From positions 1 to 64,000 of the forward strand of contig FCNS01000037.1 in assembly GCA_900045905.1 (NCBI GenBank): 64,000 bases of DNA. The letters run 5' to 3'. Shown here piece after piece: positions 43,519 through 52,900 of this stretch. The translations under genes were made by a program, and so were the position numbers. This DNA is from Clostridiales bacterium CHKCI001 (GTDB lineage: Bacteria > Bacillota > Clostridia > Lachnospirales > Lachnospiraceae). Within the stretch, counting starts at the first letter, position 1; each line of letters starts with the position of its first letter. The notes under the pieces were generated by a model. That model saw nothing but the letters and a program-made list of their open reading frames with translations. It made no database searches and was not told the origin of the DNA.

Positions 43519-45597
43519 TCAAAGCAAATTCTTCTGTTTTAATACATCAAATACTCTCGTAGTCTGTTCTCTTCCATGTTTAAAGTTTTGTTTCTTTGAT
43601 CCTTGCATTTTCTTTTGTTGTTTCTCTTTTGGTACTTCTTTTTTTATCATTTTAGGAAATTCATATTTTCGAGAAAGTTGTTCCGTTTTTTCCATGTTTT
43701 CTCTTATTGTATATCGGATTATTGGTCTCATTTCAGATCCTGACTCTACTGCTTTATTACCCACAAACCATTGATGAGAAGCCGTAGAATTTTCTTTTCC
43801 TTCTCCATTATCTCCAATTGGATAGGAAACAAATTTTTCTACTCCTTCTTCTGATAAATCAATATATGTCTTATCCAAAAGTTCCATTAATTGTTTTTTT
43901 TCTTCGTTATCTTCTTTATCTTTTTTACCCCACAATAATTTATTTCCTTTTTCAATACTCTTTTCTAATAAATCTCTGCTGATCGATTTATATTCATATT
44001 GATTTAATGAAAATTGTCTTTCTTTCACATCATCAATTACAATTTTTACACTGCCCAATCCTATCGGTTTCCCATGTCCTAGCTTATAACAATAATTACT
44101 GTCCTCTCTATTCTCTCCTAAGCAAAGAACCCACAGTAATTTTTGTCTTTGCTCGTTTGTAATTCCATCATAATAAACAGTAAATTTAAATTTTTTTCCT
44201 CTATTTACTAATTTAGCAGATATATTTACCTTCTTATTATCATTTTTGTTTTCTTGGTTTTTTTTATAACACTGTTCTTCCACTGCGGATATTGGATGAT
44301 GCCAATAGTATTTTCTTCCATTTAAAAAACTACTTTCTACTTCAATTATTTCGTTTTTCTGTTGTCCCCTACAACTATAATTTACGGAATAATCATAGTT
44401 CCATATATCCGCTTTTCCATTTTTGCGTTGTGGCCTTTTCGTGTAAAATTCCATCGCAGTTATATGGGGACTCGCCAATGGCTTTAATTCAATGTATTTT
44501 CCATCTTCTACAAAAATATTTTCAAAACTATCTTCTAAAATCCCATCTGAAAAACGCAATTTACTTCCAATAGAAGTTGTTGTTCCATTAAAATCCTCTT
44601 TGACCATTCCAAATAATGCACATGCTTCACAAAGTGAGTTTCGGGAAGAACAAGGCATTAAATCTCCTAAAAAGTCTCTTATTTTATTATTTAATACCCA
44701 TCTTCCAATACAGGCAGGAGAAAAGTAATATATTCCATTGCTTTCTTTGTACCAAACTGGGACATTGCACCCATTTTCTAACAACTCCATATATCCACTA
44801 TTTTCATAAAAACGTTTCTCCACATCTTTATTATTCTCATAATACATAGTTATTGTTTCTTTTAATAGGTCTATTTTTTCCTGTTCTATTTCGGCTAAAT
44901 ACTCCTTTTTTTGAAAAACACTATGTTTCTTCTTCTTTTCAAAGTCTTCCCATAATAGTAATGTGCCTGTTAAACAGAATATATCATTTTCTCCATCATC
45001 ATTTGTTTCTTTCCCATCCTGTTTCTTCCTCCATCTAAGAATGTTTTTTCCATCACTCTGAAATTGAATGGTTTCTCCATTTTCATACCAATCTTCTTCT
45101 GCCTCTAATTTTATCCTCCATTTTTCTCCTTTTTTGTCTAAAATACACCTATTATCCAGTATAGAATAACGCTTTGCTTTATATAGCTTCCATTTATCAC
45201 CCTCTTTTGACAAAATTCCTGGACTTCCTGACAATGGATCTCGAGCTGATAACAAACCATCATTGATTCGATGAACACATGAATCTGTCACTGTTTCAAA
45301 AAGACTTCGAACCATTCCTCGAATTGAACTACCTGGTATTATTGGCGTTTTTCCATCGTAAGAAAAAAAATCATATACTTTATGCCCATCCGCTCCTTCT
45401 CTTTGAACTTGTTCAGTATCAGGTATAAAGATCGGCGTTTCTGTGTAAATCCAACAAGTAATTGAACCTGTTAATTTCTTTCCATCTGTCACTGTTGAAC
45501 GTACAGCTTTTTCTGGAAATTTTACAAAACTATATGGATTAATAAATTTTACACTTGTTTCCTCTATCCATTTTTTATCTTCCTGTTTATTTCCCAT
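43519..45597 (-). CDS. TIGR03986-type CRISPR RAMP protein
   Basis: 692 residues. The start NPYSFVKFPEKAVRS and the RAMP helix motif TPIIPGSSIRGMVRSLFETVTDS are typical of the TIGR03986 family of type III systems. The glycine loop SYCYKLGHGKPIGLGSVKIVI is visible at about residues 500-525. CSSRNSLCEACALFG suggests a metal site in the middle. The C-terminal 60 residues are lysine-rich and may bind RNA. It is a Cas7-like backbone component of the III-D effector. It starts one base after the csx19 stop. Confidence 0.83.
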   Translation of the reverse strand: MGNKQEDKKWIEETSVKFINPYSFVKFPEKAVRSTVTDGKKLTGSITCWIYTETPIFIPDTEQVQREGADGHKVYDFFSYDGKTPIIPGSSIRGMVRSLFETVTDSCVHRINDGLLSARDPLSGSPGILSKEGDKWKLYKAKRYSILDNRCILDKKGEKWRIKLEAEEDWYENGETIQFQSDGKNILRWRKKQDGKETNDDGENDIFCLTGTLLLWEDFEKKKKHSVFQKKEYLAEIEQEKIDLLKETITMYYENNKDVEKRFYENSGYMELLENGCNVPVWYKESNGIYYFSPACIGRWVLNNKIRDFLGDLMPCSSRNSLCEACALFGMVKEDFNGTTTSIGSKLRFSDGILEDSFENIFVEDGKYIELKPLASPHITAMEFYTKRPQRKNGKADIWNYDYSVNYSCRGQQKNEIIEVESSFLNGRKYYWHHPISAVEEQCYKKNQENKNDNKKVNISAKLVNRGKKFKFTVYYDGITNEQRQKLLWVLCLGENREDSNYCYKLGHGKPIGLGSVKIVIDDVKERQFSLNQYEYKSISRDLLEKSIEKGNKLLWGKKDKEDNEEKKQLMELLDKTYIDLSEEGVEKFVSYPIGDNGEGKENSTASHQWFVGNKAVESGSEMRPIIRYTIRENMEKTEQLSRKYEFPKMIKKEVPKEKQQKKMQGSKKQNFKHGREQTTRVFDVLKQKNLL

Positions 45598-45599
45598 AC

Positions 45600-46163
45600 T
45601 TACTTTTCTCCCTCTACTATCTTAACAATTCTCCAATCCTCTAAACTCGCCTGTCCTGTTTCTTCATAATAGTCAATATAATGTGTAATTTTTACTTTTG
45701 CATTATGAATTTTATGAAATGGCAATTTATAACGTCCCCCTCTTGTACTCTGAACTACTACAAAGTTATTATTTTCTTCTAACTTTCCTACTTTTTCATC
45801 AATATCCAAATAATTTTCTACTTTAAACTGGTTTTCTTCGTTAATTTTTTTATCATCTGCAATCCGGAAAAAAAATGTCTCTCCTATTACACTCCTCCAT
45901 ATTTTTAACTCTTTTGCTTCATTAAAAATACGAAGTTCTAAAAGCAATCGTAGTCGTTCCTGCGATAAGAAATTCTTTTCCATTTCTCTATTTAGCTCCG
46001 CTTCTCGTCCATTTTTCCAAAACAAATCAATCACAATCTCATCAGTATAAAATGCGACTATTTGTGCATTTGAAAGCTTCTGGTTTTTTACAATATTTTT
46101 TATCTCATTCCTTAATACTCTTTCTTCTATTCTACCCTCCTGAGTAACCCAATCATATTTCAA
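45600..46163 (-). CDS. csx19: Csx19, type III-D accessory protein
   Basis: 187 residues. LLLELRIFNEAKELKIWRS and GGRYKLPFHKI match the small Csx19 family (TIGR03984) found in most III-D loci and known there as a complex-associated subunit. Its function is not established in detail. It begins with TTG at 46161-46163, preceded by AAGGTGAGGA; no in-frame ATG exists near the start, so a non-standard start codon is required. The next gene follows with almost no gap. Confidence 0.78.
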   Translation of the reverse strand: MKYDWVTQEGRIEERVLRNEIKNIVKNQKLSNAQIVAFYTDEIVIDLFWKNGREAELNREMEKNFLSQERLRLLLELRIFNEAKELKIWRSVIGETFFFRIADDKKINEENQFKVENYLDIDEKVGKLEENNNFVVVQSTRGGRYKLPFHKIHNAKVKITHYIDYYEETGQASLEDWRIVKIVEGEK

Positions 46164-46181
46164 TGATCCTCACCTTCCTTT

Positions 46182-47654
46182 TCATCCTTCCGAATCAACT
46201 AAGATCTTCTTCCACTCTTCTTGTAATATTTGATAAACTTTCTGATAACTACTATCTCCTTCTATCATAAATGCTTCTGCCTTTCCGATTGTTATTGACT
46301 CTACTTCAAATAATCCTCTTCCCGATGCTGTTACTCCTCCAATTGCCAATATTCCATTATGTAGATCCATAATTGTTGCAGATAGAAGTTGAAAAAATAT
46401 ATTTTCTTTTTCCTTTAAAATGCTTTCTTTTTCTTTCCTTATCAAAATTTCCAAATTTCCATGTCCATCAATACAAAACTTTTCTTTAAACAATGCTCCA
46501 TCTACAACTGCTCCACTAAACCGATCAATAGCATTCCTCGTAATTGTCTTCTCTTTTGTTCCTCGCAAAACTGTTTCGTGAAATACGATCAAAGACTTTT
46601 TACTTATTTTTTTCTTTTTATTAACTATTCCAAACCATTGTTCTATTAATTGACTTTCATAGATATCTCCTTCCTCCATCAATCGCTTTAAATGATGCCG
46701 AAAAGCTCCTGCCCAACTACTTCCTGGAATAACTGGACTTCGGTTTGCATCATGCAAAGTAAGTTGTTCGCTTCCAACTTGAATTTCCTTAGATAAGTTA
46801 CTTTTTTCCATCTTTTGTTCTTCTGGAACTTCCATTTTTTTATCTGTTGCGTATTTTCGTATAAAAATACCACTTTTTTGCTTTAACTCTAGAGAAATAC
46901 GGAGGAATGACTTTTGAGAAAAATTTGTTATTTTTTCTGTTATTTCATTCCACTCTGATGTATTTGCATATAAATTAAAATCTAACCATCGTTTCATTAC
47001 TTCTTCTGTTTCACTAAAATCAAACTCTGCTTTCCATATATGTTCTGCTTTTACTTTCCCATATCCTCTTGTCGTCCTTGCTCCTAAATGTATAGTTCCG
47101 CTCCGCAGAAATCTAAGAATTCGTTCTACTGCTGTTTTCAATTCACTTTTCCCATTTTCTTCTCCTTCTGGAACTTTTTCCGTAATTTCTAAAAAGGTAA
47201 TAAAACGTGCATTCGTTTCCAATATTTCAAAGTTAAATTTAGAACCTTTCTTCGCTGTTTTCCACCCATCTAATGCAACTCCATCTCTCTGCGAAAGGTA
47301 AAATTCTCCTAACAAACTTCCATCATATACAATAATTTCGCTATTTTTGCATTTTCTGGTAAATTCGTTTCCATCTTTTTGAAATACCGTTTCCGTTTCT
47401 TTTTGTAGATCTTTCTCTTCTTCTTGCGATTCTCCTTCTATCTTTACATAGCCAAAATATTGTTTTGCTTTTCTCTCCTCAAATAGCGTACGATATATAC
47501 CAGTTAACGCTGTTGCTGGTATATATGGTTCTCCGTTTCGATTCTTTATAATATCTTGATCTGTAGCAATATCCCGTCCAGATCCAATCGTCAAAGGACT
47601 TTCTAAAAGAAGTTCTACTCTATAGTATATTTTTTTACACGGTGTCCTGGTCAT
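46182..47654 (-). CDS. Double RAMP (Cas7/Csm3-like fusion)
   Basis: 490 residues from ATG 47654, with GAGGAG before it. Two RAMP domains lie in tandem: first, LESPLTIGSGRDIATDQD with PYIPATALTGIYRTLFE and the glycine loop GARTTRGYGKVKAE; second, LTLHDANRSPVIPGSSWAGAFR, ITRNAIDRFSGAVVDGALF, and GGVTASGRGLFEVES. Each has an acidic residue where Csm3 holds its RNA-cleaving aspartate (DQD about residue 33; HDAN about residue 300), so target RNA cleavage is plausible. It overlaps csx10 by 20 bp. Confidence 0.82.
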   Translation of the reverse strand: MTRTPCKKIYYRVELLLESPLTIGSGRDIATDQDIIKNRNGEPYIPATALTGIYRTLFEERKAKQYFGYVKIEGESQEEEKDLQKETETVFQKDGNEFTRKCKNSEIIVYDGSLLGEFYLSQRDGVALDGWKTAKKGSKFNFEILETNARFITFLEITEKVPEGEENGKSELKTAVERILRFLRSGTIHLGARTTRGYGKVKAEHIWKAEFDFSETEEVMKRWLDFNLYANTSEWNEITEKITNFSQKSFLRISLELKQKSGIFIRKYATDKKMEVPEEQKMEKSNLSKEIQVGSEQLTLHDANRSPVIPGSSWAGAFRHHLKRLMEEGDIYESQLIEQWFGIVNKKKKISKKSLIVFHETVLRGTKEKTITRNAIDRFSGAVVDGALFKEKFCIDGHGNLEILIRKEKESILKEKENIFFQLLSATIMDLHNGILAIGGVTASGRGLFEVESITIGKAEAFMIEGDSSYQKVYQILQEEWKKILVDSEG

Positions 47655-49995
47655 CACTCCTCTTCTCCTCTCTTTTAAATTCGTACCGCCAATGCATAAA
47701 AACTTGTCTAAAATAACTACTCCATAAATACTCTGACTCTTCCTTATACCATTCTTTTTCTAACTGATACAATAAACCAGCTATTTCTTTTATTTCATCT
47801 GAGAATTCTATTCCTTCACAGCAACCATTTCCGTCCAATTGTAGTTGAATTTCTGGTAAATCTGTTTCCATTCTCCATTCCTGTAATTGATCTAACTTTT
47901 GTTTTGTTCTTTTCACGTAATCTAATATCTTATTTCTTTTCTTATCGTCTGAAATCGTCTGAATTCTTTGAAGAAAGCTATTATACTTTTTTTCATTGTC
48001 TATATAACTGCAATCTTCCCTCAAGCTGTCTTCTAACATCAACATTACTCTTCCTAGTAAAGCAGTATTATCAATGATTTTATTTTCATTTTTCATAGCA
48101 ACTAAAAGTAATTCTTCTTTCAATTGTTCCAGTAACACACGTCTAATTAATGTTTTTGCATCCTGATTTTGTTCGTTTTCTAAAGCATCCTGCTGATTTA
48201 TCACCTCAGACACTTGTTTTTTCTCTTTTGCTTCTTTCTGTTTTATCTGAAAAGTTCTTTTAGAGAAAATTTCGCAAACCCCAAAACCTTCTCCATTCTT
48301 TTCACCAATACTACAAATTCGATCTGAAATTTCTAATGGTTTGTCCTCTTCATATACATAACTTACTGCTGTCCCAGCTGTGAATGCAGGAAGTGTTTGC
48401 TTTTGCATATTCCATTTTGTATAATAACCAGATAAAATTTTACACCCAAGTATTCTTTGTATACTTTTTTCATTTATTTTACCATTCCATCCTATTGCTT
48501 TTTTTATTTCATTGTCTAAACAATCAACATTTACTGAATAACCTGTTTTAGGATGAATTAACAATGCATCAGATCGAAGTATAGCAATTATCTCTTCTCC
48601 CCTTTGAATTGTAATTGGCTGTGGTGTTACTGTTTTGATATGACTTTCTACAATCTGACAAAATCCATACTGTGCTGTTTTGGACTTTCCGATTTTTAAT
48701 CGAGTTTTTCTCAATAAATCTATAATTTCCTTAATATCTTCTTTTCTTCCCTTAATTGTACCAAAAAAAAGTTGATTTTTAGACAGAGCATCATGCATAT
48801 ACAACATTTCATTAACTCCATCATTCCCTTCACATCTATGATGATATACTTTTTCTACTTGAGGTTCCTTTTTTTCGCATTTCCACGATTTCGTTTCCTC
48901 CTCCCATGTCATTGCCAAAAATTTTCCCTTCAATGATTTGGGACGATCAGATTTATTCGATCCTTGCATCATTTTTCTTTTTTCATCTTCCTCAAATAAA
49001 TTAGTATAATCCTCGCTCAATTTATATGATCCAATACATAACGGTGCAGGATAATAAATTTTATACTTTTGTCTTAAATCACTCTCCTCCATTTCTTCTT
49101 TTTGAGAAGGGATTCGTTCCGCTAAATATAAATTACTGTAAATAACCTTGTTTGTTAGAAATAATTGTTCAAATTTCTGATCGGCTCTATGTGTTCTCAA
49201 ATATGTACTAACTAAAGCTCCTAAAATACTTTGTCCACTAATATATCTTTCTGTTTCATTATTATTTCTCCCCGTCAATAAAATTGGTTCGTGATTTTTT
49301 AAAATGTATTGCAACTCTACTTCTTCGCCAATGACATCTGGCAACTGGTTTTTATAATCATTTTCTTCTTTATAGGAAAATTCACATTGTACATTTCCCA
49401 ACCCTCTATTTCTCAATAAGCCAATATGTCTTAATGCTTTACAAATAAGCTCCATTTTCTCTTTTACAACTTTTTCTGGAAGGTAATTATGTTCAACATT
49501 TGCCTCAAATACGACCTCTTCATATTTGTTATCCTTTTTAATTGGTGAATATTGTTGAATTACTCTTATGTAACGAAGAGAATTTTTGTCCGCCACTCCA
49601 TTTTTTATTCTTGTTTGTTCTTTTATTGAAGTATACTGCTCTAAAATCTTTTGTGGCGTTAAATACTTACTATAAGCTCCTTTTTGTTCCCTTTGTTTTT
49701 CTAATACTTCACATATATTTTTATAATTCAATAAATAAGCATTATGAACCAAAATTCCATTAGTTTTATCTTCTCCAGGCCTTCCAAATAACTGGAATAC
49801 ATCATTTTCTGAAATTAGATCAGAATTATCTCTCAAAAATTCGGCATTCTCCCTTAAACATCCTTTCAAACGACGAGCTGGAATATAGGGAAGACCATAC
49901 ATATCATAACTAACATCGCTATTAATAACTCCTCCATGTGAATATCCCGTAGCAGTACATAAATCTGACTTTAATCTAATCGTAATCTTACTCAT
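47635..49995 (-). CDS. csx10: Csx10, type III-D RAMP protein
   Basis: 786 residues from ATG 49995, which follows AAGGGGGAAACGACAA; ATGAGTAA overlaps the cas10 stop. The N-terminal RAMP unit shows SDLCTATGYSHGGVINSD, LPYIPARRLKGCLRENA and the glycine loop IGLLRNRGLGNVQCEF. A second RAMP-like part has LRKTRLKIGKSKTAQYGFCQ. The C-terminal 200 residues are helical and charged. Csx10 is the Cas5-like (crRNA-end) subunit that marks subtype III-D. Confidence 0.85.
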   Translation of the reverse strand: MSKITIRLKSDLCTATGYSHGGVINSDVSYDMYGLPYIPARRLKGCLRENAEFLRDNSDLISENDVFQLFGRPGEDKTNGILVHNAYLLNYKNICEVLEKQREQKGAYSKYLTPQKILEQYTSIKEQTRIKNGVADKNSLRYIRVIQQYSPIKKDNKYEEVVFEANVEHNYLPEKVVKEKMELICKALRHIGLLRNRGLGNVQCEFSYKEENDYKNQLPDVIGEEVELQYILKNHEPILLTGRNNNETERYISGQSILGALVSTYLRTHRADQKFEQLFLTNKVIYSNLYLAERIPSQKEEMEESDLRQKYKIYYPAPLCIGSYKLSEDYTNLFEEDEKRKMMQGSNKSDRPKSLKGKFLAMTWEEETKSWKCEKKEPQVEKVYHHRCEGNDGVNEMLYMHDALSKNQLFFGTIKGRKEDIKEIIDLLRKTRLKIGKSKTAQYGFCQIVESHIKTVTPQPITIQRGEEIIAILRSDALLIHPKTGYSVNVDCLDNEIKKAIGWNGKINEKSIQRILGCKILSGYYTKWNMQKQTLPAFTAGTAVSYVYEEDKPLEISDRICSIGEKNGEGFGVCEIFSKRTFQIKQKEAKEKKQVSEVINQQDALENEQNQDAKTLIRRVLLEQLKEELLLVAMKNENKIIDNTALLGRVMLMLEDSLREDCSYIDNEKKYNSFLQRIQTISDDKKRNKILDYVKRTKQKLDQLQEWRMETDLPEIQLQLDGNGCCEGIEFSDEIKEIAGLLYQLEKEWYKEESEYLWSSYFRQVFMHWRYEFKREEKRSDDQDTV

Positions 49996-51568
49996 TTGTC
50001 GTTTCCCCCTTATCAAACCAGAGATCATATACTAGACCCATATCATAAATTAACTGCATCTTCTTTTCTTCTTCCAAATCTAATCCATCCAGATTAATTT
50101 CTTCTTCTACATCAGTATTGGCAAGAACTCGCTCTAGTTCATGTGCAAACTCTGCTCTTCCTCTTACAGCAGCTTCCGTTAAAGCCATTCGATTACTTCT
50201 AGCCATTTTAGAAAGCTGATTTTTCATCTTCTTCACTTTATCTAAATCAATAATATCTATTGCTACACTATCTCCATTACCCGTTTCTTTCTTTTTTACT
50301 AGCCATGGACGACTTATCGCAATCTCATCTTTTTTACGAATTTCCCTCAGCGATGTATCAATTCCTGCATGACAAAAATGAAAATCTAATACACAGCATT
50401 CCATATCCACATACTTATGAGAAATCTCCTTTGCAGATTCACAACATTCCTCTGCAATTTTATATGCATTTGAATATGGATCATGACTGTGGAAAATAGA
50501 AATTCCAGCACACGAACTATAATTATCAGGCAAACCTTCTAAATAAGCTTTTGTAATTTCAAATGCGATTCGAGCATTACAAATAATTGTAATTTCATCA
50601 CCTGCTGCAATAATTTTTCGATATCCCAACGGTTCTTTTAGTTTACCATTTGTCTTCAATAACTTATCTAATTTTTCTTTCACCCGTTGCAATCCTTTCT
50701 CTATATACACATGATGAATTTCACTAGAAAACTCTCTTAATGCTTTTATACAACAGTCATAGTTATTTCCTTTTGGAATATTTTTTAAGCATTGATTAAC
50801 TTTGTTACCCATATTGTTTCCATCAATATAAATAATTGCCAGAAGACTTTCTTCTCCTTTTTTTGTAATGTACTCATCTAAAAGGTTAGAATAATTTTCA
50901 AATGGATTATCTTTTGAGTTTTGATTTGTATTATTATATTTCTGGATTTTTAACCAGCTCTCTCTTGACAACTTTTCTTGCTTATCTTCTATTTTAATCG
51001 TAAATTCCAATGGTTGTGAAGTTCTAGCATCAATTTGTACAAATGGGAGTGTACTATATGGCTCCATTGGTAATTCTTGATTTTCAATTCTTTCATATTT
51101 TTCTATCAGTTTACAACGATCCTCTTTGAAATCTCTCTTTCTCCAAGCTTCTCCGATATCCACATTTTCCTGTTTTTTTGTTAACTCAATAAATGCACAA
51201 GAAGCTTTTAAAGAATACGTTCTTTCTATTAATTCTTTGGTAAATTTTTTGTTAATTGTAAGAGCTATTTCTTTATTACGATATAAAATAAAAAGATTTC
51301 CTCCCCCTTGATAAACTTCTACACCATCCCTATCGTCATCTTCTATAAACAATTGATTAATATTAAATTCTTTTACCTCTTCTTTTTTTCTACCTTCTAA
51401 TTTATATCCTAAATTTTCTGCTAAATCATATAAAATCTCAAATCCATTTTCAATAATTTTAGACGCACCTGCTACTTCTTTTATCTTATTAGTTTTATAA
51501 ATATAAGCCTGTTTTCCTCGGAATCCATACATAGCCAATACAGGTTTTACTTCCTTTCCATTCACCAT
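49988..51568 (-). CDS. cas10: Cas10 without HD domain (type III-D)
   Basis: 526 residues from ATG 51568, which follows AAAGGGGA; a TTG two codons upstream is too near that site. Palm 1: YGFRGKQAYIYKTNKIKEVAG and VYQGGGNLFILY. Palm 2: LLAIIYIDGNNMGNKV (Asp 249) and GYRKIIAAGDEITIICN. The cyclase motif that is GGDD in active Cas10 reads A-G-D-E here (residues 322-325), keeping Asp 324 and an acid at 325. No HD nuclease domain precedes palm 1, the norm for III-D. It is the first gene of the effector operon. Confidence 0.88.
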   Translation of the reverse strand: MVNGKEVKPVLAMYGFRGKQAYIYKTNKIKEVAGASKIIENGFEILYDLAENLGYKLEGRKKEEVKEFNINQLFIEDDDRDGVEVYQGGGNLFILYRNKEIALTINKKFTKELIERTYSLKASCAFIELTKKQENVDIGEAWRKRDFKEDRCKLIEKYERIENQELPMEPYSTLPFVQIDARTSQPLEFTIKIEDKQEKLSRESWLKIQKYNNTNQNSKDNPFENYSNLLDEYITKKGEESLLAIIYIDGNNMGNKVNQCLKNIPKGNNYDCCIKALREFSSEIHHVYIEKGLQRVKEKLDKLLKTNGKLKEPLGYRKIIAAGDEITIICNARIAFEITKAYLEGLPDNYSSCAGISIFHSHDPYSNAYKIAEECCESAKEISHKYVDMECCVLDFHFCHAGIDTSLREIRKKDEIAISRPWLVKKKETGNGDSVAIDIIDLDKVKKMKNQLSKMARSNRMALTEAAVRGRAEFAHELERVLANTDVEEEINLDGLDLEEEKKMQLIYDMGLVYDLWFDKGETTNE

Positions 51569-51612
51569 ATTCAATTATCCCCTTTCTTAAACCTCAAATA
51601 ATTTACGTTCTG

Positions 51613-51694
51613 CTTATAACAAAAAAAGCACTGGAGCTTTCTTTTACATATCACGATAATCAAAACTCCCTATTCTCAAAATGAAATAGGGAGT
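51613..51694 (-). terminator. Terminator region between membrane protein and cas10, repeat copy C
   Basis: ACTCCCTATT (51665-51674) pairs with AATAGGGAGT (51685-51694), followed on the minus strand by TTTTG. Next come CATATCACGATAATCAAA (51647-51664) and an AAAGC/GCTTT stem with seven Ts. It shares its layout with the regions at 12586 and 16991. It would separate the membrane-protein transcript from cas10. Confidence 0.6.
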
Positions 51695-51733
51695 ATATTC
51701 TTATGTAAATATAATGATAATTATCAATATTTA

Positions 51734-52681
51734 TTAACAATCCAATAATGTTAATATTTGTTGTATCAAAGGTATACCAGTATTCGCTATAGCACAGTAC
51801 ACACTTGAATTCAAAACTAACGGTTTACGTCCTATTCCTGATGGTGTAGGAACATAAAAAATACAATAATGATCTTTTTCTGCTAATTCACTAATTATCT
51901 TATAAATGGCTCTAATTTCCCGATTAGAGCTACTGTCACTGTTGGATGATTCTTCTAATTCTTCAAGATAGTTTACCTCATATACTAAAATATCACATTC
52001 ATTAAAAAATTTATTAAAGTATCTTTTTATCTCGTCATCGCTCTTTTGAATTAATTGACCAAAATCAATTTTCTCTTCTTTTTGAATATTTAAACCTTTA
52101 TTAGATAATAGTTCTCGTGCGTCCTTTAAGACTTGCTCACCCTTCAATTTCTCTTTTTGCGTAAAAAACTTAATTCTCATTTTCTGATGATTTTCTTCTC
52201 TAGTTACAGCATTTCTCAAATATTCTAAACGTTTCTGTGTAGAACCATTTTCATTATTAGGATCTGAAATATATTCAATCATTTTTTTCTCAATGATATC
52301 TTCCGCTTTTTTCTGAAATATCTCTTTAACACTTTCTTTTATCTCTTTTTTTGTACTCCAACCAAAAAAGCCCAACAACATTATTATACCACCAATTAAA
52401 ACTCCGAGTAGCCACATTAAATATTCTCGTTCTCTCTGTATAAATTCACGATAATTAGCCATTTCAGATTCCATATATGACAAAATGTTTGTATTCATTC
52501 CTATCTCAGTTTGAGAATTTTCTATACTATCAGAAATCAATTGGAGTTGTTCCTCCAACTGACTCATTTTTTGAGCGTGACAATACAAACAACTTGACAG
52601 AAAAACTGTAACAACCAAAAAAGCAACTAGAAAAATTACATACCACAAACTAGATTCTTCCCCTTCTTTTTTATCTTTCAT
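51734..52681 (-). CDS. Two-pass membrane protein with Rossmann-like C-domain, next to cas10
   Basis: 315 residues; I do not recognise the family. Helix 1 is about residues 12-33 and helix 2 about 88-108. Between them is a coiled-coil-like acidic segment (about 36-85) predicted outside, and KKEIKES after helix 2 marks the inside. Residues about 168-315 alternate beta and alpha like a small Rossmann-type fold: MRIKFF, then CDILVYEV, CIFYVPTPSGIGRK and VYCAIANTGIPLIQQ. There is no clear CARF signature or known nuclease motif. It lies 166 bp upstream of cas10, on the same strand and inside the leader-flanked segment. The layout (membrane anchor plus ligand-type domain) resembles membrane effectors of other type III systems, so this is a candidate effector by context only. 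Confidence 0.6.
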   Translation of the reverse strand: MKDKKEGEESSLWYVIFLVAFLVVTVFLSSCLYCHAQKMSQLEEQLQLISDSIENSQTEIGMNTNILSYMESEMANYREFIQREREYLMWLLGVLIGGIIMLLGFFGWSTKKEIKESVKEIFQKKAEDIIEKKMIEYISDPNNENGSTQKRLEYLRNAVTREENHQKMRIKFFTQKEKLKGEQVLKDARELLSNKGLNIQKEEKIDFGQLIQKSDDEIKRYFNKFFNECDILVYEVNYLEELEESSNSDSSSNREIRAIYKIISELAEKDHYCIFYVPTPSGIGRKPLVLNSSVYCAIANTGIPLIQQILTLLDC

Positions 52682-52900
52682 CCTATTTCCTCACAATTGT
52701 TCATTAAAAATTATATATATTATAGTTATTATACTCCATAATGTCAATAATTTTATTCAATTTTCATAAATCTTTATTCATATACTTATTCAATTTATAA
52801 CAGTTTACTATTACATCCATTTTAAATCACTGTATTTGTATAAATTCTAACAATTATTCATTAAACGCAGTATCTTTCATTTCTATTATCAAGTTCCATA
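52682..52900. other. Intergenic AT-rich stretch downstream of right leader
   Basis: About 220 bp of very AT-rich DNA between the solitary repeat and the membrane-protein gene. I see no further CRISPR repeat, gene or strong hairpin. Confidence 0.5.

Noticed and set aside
51734-52681. CARF-domain or Csm6/Csx1-type effector
   Set aside because: No HEPN motif (R-x4-6-H in the right context) or clear CARF signature was seen; only a general Rossmann-like pattern.
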